Program-made: the position numbers and the translations under genes | Assembly: GCA_902797495.1 (NCBI GenBank) | Contig: CADBTH010000126.1 | Coordinates: forward strand, 1 to 7,173 | Source: an uncultured Ruminococcus sp. | GTDB lineage: Bacteria; Bacillota; Clostridia; Oscillospirales; CAG-272 | Reading direction: 5' to 3' | DNA: 7,173 nucleotides | Shown here: piece by piece, positions 4,706-7,173 of the stretch | How the letters are laid out: every line of letters begins with the position of its first letter | How positions within the stretch are numbered: position 1 is the first letter of the stretch | Notes under the pieces: model-generated | Databases searched by the model: none | The model's input: the letters and a program-made list of their open reading frames with translations, nothing else | Told to the model about the DNA's origin: nothing

Positions 4706-6910
4706 ATGAAAAGATTTATAGCTATCGTATTGGCGATCATGACTTTATCGTCCGCGCTCGTCGCACAGTCGAGTGCGGCGACGTCCGACGGCGTACACGG
4801 CTACGCGCCGTGCGACTGCAACGACGACGGAGTCGTGAACATGAAGGACGTGCTCCTTCTGCGCCGGCTCGTCGGTGGAGCGGTGGAATCGAAAGAGATC
4901 GACCTGCTCGCTGCCGACTGTAACGGCGACGGAGCGGTCAACATGAAGGACGTCTTGTATCTTCGCCGCGTTCTCGCGGGGGACGAAGAGCCGGAGACGA
5001 ACAACGCGGACGGGAAATACCGCGTGGGGGTCGTCTCCTTCGGCGGACGGAATATTTCGAGATACGATATCCTGATCCCGGAGGACGCCGACAGGTGCGT
5101 GAAGAATTCCGCGTCGATCCTTTCGGACCGCGTGCGCAGGGCGTGCGGGATAAAGCTCAACACGATCACCGACAGGTCGGCATCGCAGGGCTACGTCATC
5201 GAGTACCGGTACGACGCCGAAGGCGCGTACGACCTCGGCACGGACGGCTACCGCGTGACGGTGGACGGCGACGTGACGCTCCTTTGCGGCGGAATGCGCG
5301 GCGCGCTCTACGCGACATACTACTTTCTCGAACAGTTCGTCGGCTACAGGTTCCTCGACGAGGACGTCGTATACGTTTACGAGGCGGAAAGAGTCGACAC
5401 GCCGGACGGATTCGAAGACGTAGAGATACCTCAGATCGTCTACCGCGCGGTCAGCGACGACACGACGAACGGCGACAACTTCTCCTATCTGAGGCTGAAC
5501 GCGGTCGACGGCAGCGGCTCGCGCGGCGCGTCAAGCCGCGACTACGGCGGCGGCGTCGGAACGCTCTACATACACGCTCACAGCTACGCATATCAGATGG
5601 CGGGCTGGGAGAACGCTTACAATCACAAGTGGATCGACGAGCAGGGACTCCACAACAAACAGCCATGTCTGACGGACGAGTCGACGTACGAGAAGATCGT
5701 CGATTTCAACTACAATCTCTATCTTGAGCGCTTGGGCTATGGATACGTGCCCGGATTCGATTTCACGCAGATCTCCTGCTCCCCGAACGACAACACGAAT
5801 TTCTGCACCTGCGAGAGGTGCAAGGCGGTCTACGCGGAGGAGGGCTCGATCTCCGGTACGGTCTTCCGTCTTGCGAACAGAGTCGCCGAGACTCAGCGCG
5901 AGACGATGCCCGGCGTCGACACCTACACGATAGCTTACTGGGACGCGAGAAAGCCCCCGAAGTACACGCGCCCCGTCGACACTGTCTGCGTTTGCTACTG
6001 CTTCGGCGGTTGCAACAACCACACGTACGATCACACCGAGCAGTGCGAGGAGGCAGGCGGCAACCCGAGGCTCCCGTCCGTCGCGTGGGACGGGTCGAAG
6101 ACGAACAACACGAACGTCGACGACATGAAGTATTTCAGACAGTGGTGCGAGCTGACCAACAACATCTACACCTGGTACTATTCGTGCTCATACGGTTACT
6201 ATATTTCCCCGAGTCCGAACGTACTCAACATTTACAACGATATGAAGACCCTCGCCGCCGTCGGCGCGGCGGGATGCTACTACGAGGGCGGCGGAGGAAG
6301 ATTCTCCTTCGAGCCGCTGAGAAACTATCTCGCCTCGCGCATGATGTGGGATCCGTATATGCCGGAGGAGGAGTTCGAGAGCTACCTCGACGAGTTCCTC
6401 ATAATCTGGTACGGCGCGGGCTGGAGATACATCAAAGAATATCTTTACATTCAGAACAGAGCGGGCGACCTCAAGGGGTGCTGGACGAACAACTTCGACT
6501 GGCCCTGGGATATGTACGACAAGGAGTATTTCGGCTCCGAGTACGGCCGCATCTGCGCCCTCTTCGACGCGGCTTATGCGGCGGCTGAGACGGAGGTCGA
6601 GCGCGCGCGCGTCAGGAACACGTCCGTTCACGCTCACTTCCTCGGACTCTCCGCATCGTACGAGCGCGATTTCGTGAACGGAGACGACGCGGCGAGGGAA
6701 GAGTATTCGCGCCGCTACGCCGATCTCTGGAACTACATGAAGAACGAGGCGTACCTCAAGGACGTCCGCGAGGGCGCCTTCCGCGCGCTCTCCTTCTGCG
6801 AGATGCCCGGAGGACTTGAAAACCTGCCGAAGACCCCGTCCGACGTGCGCGACACGATGACCTGGCTCTTCGAGAACGATTACAGCTACACGGGATCGAG
6901 AGTGAACTGA
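4706..6910 (+). CDS. Second dockerin-bearing DUF4838-family protein
   Basis: 734 residues: signal peptide 1-24 (cleavage after SSA), type I dockerin about 33-92 with both calcium loops intact (37-48, 71-82), then the enzyme module from about 119. Shared landmarks: GALYATYYFLEQFVGYRFL (199-217), IHAHSY (289-294), SCSPNDN with C358, C367, C369, C372, TIAYWDAR (408-415), GGCNNHTYDH (434-443), YYEGGGG (525-531), FDWPWDMYD (597-605), terminal MTW...TGSRVN. It differs from the other two complete copies at about 293-325: the stretch from HSY to QPCLT is some 25 residues shorter and of different sequence, and the following helix lacks their YKERTERG motif. A changed loop beside the probable active-site face suggests altered specificity; that is inference. 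The dockerin is nearly identical to that of the upstream gene, so both should recognise the same cohesin. Substrate and reaction are unknown. Confidence 0.87.
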   Translation: MKRFIAIVLAIMTLSSALVAQSSAATSDGVHGYAPCDCNDDGVVNMKDVLLLRRLVGGAVESKEIDLLAADCNGDGAVNMKDVLYLRRVLAGDEEPETNNADGKYRVGVVSFGGRNISRYDILIPEDADRCVKNSASILSDRVRRACGIKLNTITDRSASQGYVIEYRYDAEGAYDLGTDGYRVTVDGDVTLLCGGMRGALYATYYFLEQFVGYRFLDEDVVYVYEAERVDTPDGFEDVEIPQIVYRAVSDDTTNGDNFSYLRLNAVDGSGSRGASSRDYGGGVGTLYIHAHSYAYQMAGWENAYNHKWIDEQGLHNKQPCLTDESTYEKIVDFNYNLYLERLGYGYVPGFDFTQISCSPNDNTNFCTCERCKAVYAEEGSISGTVFRLANRVAETQRETMPGVDTYTIAYWDARKPPKYTRPVDTVCVCYCFGGCNNHTYDHTEQCEEAGGNPRLPSVAWDGSKTNNTNVDDMKYFRQWCELTNNIYTWYYSCSYGYYISPSPNVLNIYNDMKTLAAVGAAGCYYEGGGGRFSFEPLRNYLASRMMWDPYMPEEEFESYLDEFLIIWYGAGWRYIKEYLYIQNRAGDLKGCWTNNFDWPWDMYDKEYFGSEYGRICALFDAAYAAAETEVERARVRNTSVHAHFLGLSASYERDFVNGDDAAREEYSRRYADLWNYMKNEAYLKDVREGAFRALSFCEMPGGLENLPKTPSDVRDTMTWLFENDYSYTGSRVN
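4778..5092 (+). repeat. Dockerin-linker cassette, copy 2 (pairs with 2390-2704)
   Basis: Counterpart of the cassette at 2390-2704, at the same residue positions (25-129). The eight residue differences are V34A, A60V, A62S, D64E, V65I, I90L, A98T and A109V, none in the calcium-binding positions. Most base differences are at third codon positions, so the shared sequence is under protein-level constraint or is a fairly old copy. Confidence 0.75.
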
Positions 6911-6911
6911 C

Positions 6912-6928
6912 TGCGAGCACGGCTCGCA
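6912..6928. repeat. Stem-loop directly after the third gene
   Basis: Perfect 7-bp stem TGCGAGC (6912-6918) and GCTCGCA (6922-6928), loop ACG, starting 2 nt after the TGA at 6908-6910. It is the first and strongest hairpin of array B and has no T-run after it, so it is not a standard intrinsic terminator. It may cap the 3' end of the mRNA. Confidence 0.65.
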
Positions 6929-7094
6929 ATGAATTGCCCTTCGGGCATGAATTGCACTTTGTGCATGAATTGTTCCTGCGTAACATGAATTGCCCTGCGG
7001 GGCATGATTTGACCTTCGGTCATGAATTGCACCTGCGGTGCATGAATTGACCTGCGGTCATGAATCGCACTGCGTGCATGAATTGCCTGACGGC
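6929..7094. repeat. Linker-hairpin array B: constant ATGAATT joining nine unlike hairpins
   Basis: ATGAATT occurs at 6929, 6947, 6965, 6985, 7022, 7042 and 7078, with one-base variants ATGATTT (7004) and ATGAATC (7060); starts are 18-20 nt apart. Each is followed by a different short hairpin: GCCC-TTC-GGGC (6936-6946), GCAC-TTT-GTGC (6954-6964), GTTCCTGCGTAAC with one mismatch (6972-6984), GCCC-TGCG-GGGC (6992-7003), GACC-TTC-GGTC (7011-7021), GCACC-TGC-GGTGC (7029-7041), GACC-TGC-GGTC (7049-7059), GCAC-TGC-GTGC (7067-7077), GCC-TGAC-GGC (7085-7094). Stem bases change between units, almost always with the partner changed to match. Spacing is not a multiple of three, so it is not coding. Function unknown. 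Confidence 0.85.
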
Positions 7095-7173
7095 ATTCGG
7101 GCGCAATTCAATTCACGGAGCGAAGCGAGAATTCATGGCGAAGCCAATTCACGGAGCGAAGCGAGAATTCATG
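7095..7173. repeat. Inverted continuation of array B with 29-bp direct repeat
   Basis: Here the linker appears reverse-complemented (CAATTCA at 7104-7110, GAATTCAT at 7129-7136, CCAATTCA at 7144-7151, GAATTCAT at 7165-7172) and loops read GAA instead of TTC, for example GGC-GAA-GCC (7137-7145). A 29-bp segment occurs twice without mismatch, at 7109-7137 and 7145-7173, 36 nt apart. Each copy contains AATTC/GAATT arms around a GCGAAGC core. The orientation changes across the inverted repeat TGAATTGC (7079-7086) and GCAATTCA (7103-7110). The array reaches the window edge, so its full length is unknown. Confidence 0.75.

Noticed and set aside
6929..6988. Mini-ORF in array B reading MNCPSGMNCTLCMNCSCVT with repeated MNC units
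   Set aside because: It exists because the linker contains ATG and the first two units are 18 nt. Later spacings of 20 and 19 nt break the frame, there is no ribosome binding site, and stem covariation explains the sequence better.
6912..7094. Hairpins after the third gene as intrinsic terminators
   Set aside because: None is followed by a T-rich run; each is followed by ATGAATT. Most stems are only 4-5 bp.
6929..7173. Array B as a CRISPR array
   Set aside because: The repeated part is only 7 nt and the variable parts are 10-13 nt self-complementary hairpins, far from CRISPR repeat and spacer sizes. No cas gene is present.

Overview
The window holds a tandem family of large secreted proteins, all on the + strand, separated by gaps, three of which are filled with short hairpin-forming repeats. 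There are three complete genes (220-2271, 2318-4585, 4706-6910). The first 45 bases are the last 14 codons and stop of a fourth copy upstream. All match the pattern I associate with DUF4838: an N-terminal beta-sandwich module like that preceding the barrel in GH67/GH20-type glycosidases, then a barrel-like region and a helical C-terminal part. No RNA gene, transposase, integrase or true CRISPR array is visible.

Organism: most likely an uncultured anaerobic gut or rumen member of Bacillota, class Clostridia (Oscillospirales-like). The reasons are type I dockerins, Gram-positive-style signal peptides, GC-rich coding sequence, and a hairpin-rich intergenic element containing CACCTCATCC/GGATGAGGTG arms of a kind I associate with such genomes. 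This is inference; no marker gene is present.

Layout: 1-45, tail of the upstream paralogue. 46-219, composite element with nested inverted repeats and at least five stem-loops. 220-2271, lipoprotein version without dockerin. 2272-2317, short AT-rich gap. 2318-4585, version with an N-terminal dockerin. 4586-4705, four unlike hairpins joined by a constant 9-nt linker AGCTAAATT. 4706-6910, second dockerin version. 6911-7173, a long array of unlike short hairpins joined by the constant 7-nt linker ATGAATT, which then switches orientation and ends in a 29-bp direct repeat running to the window edge.

How the genes may work together: the same putative carbohydrate-active module is made in two addressed forms, one lipid-anchored to the cell membrane and two carrying dockerins for docking onto a cohesin scaffold. 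That would suit attack on one glycan from both the cell surface and a cellulosome-like complex. The substrate cannot be read from the sequence. The least explained content is the pair of linker-hairpin arrays: linker sequence is constant, while stems change from unit to unit with pairing kept.
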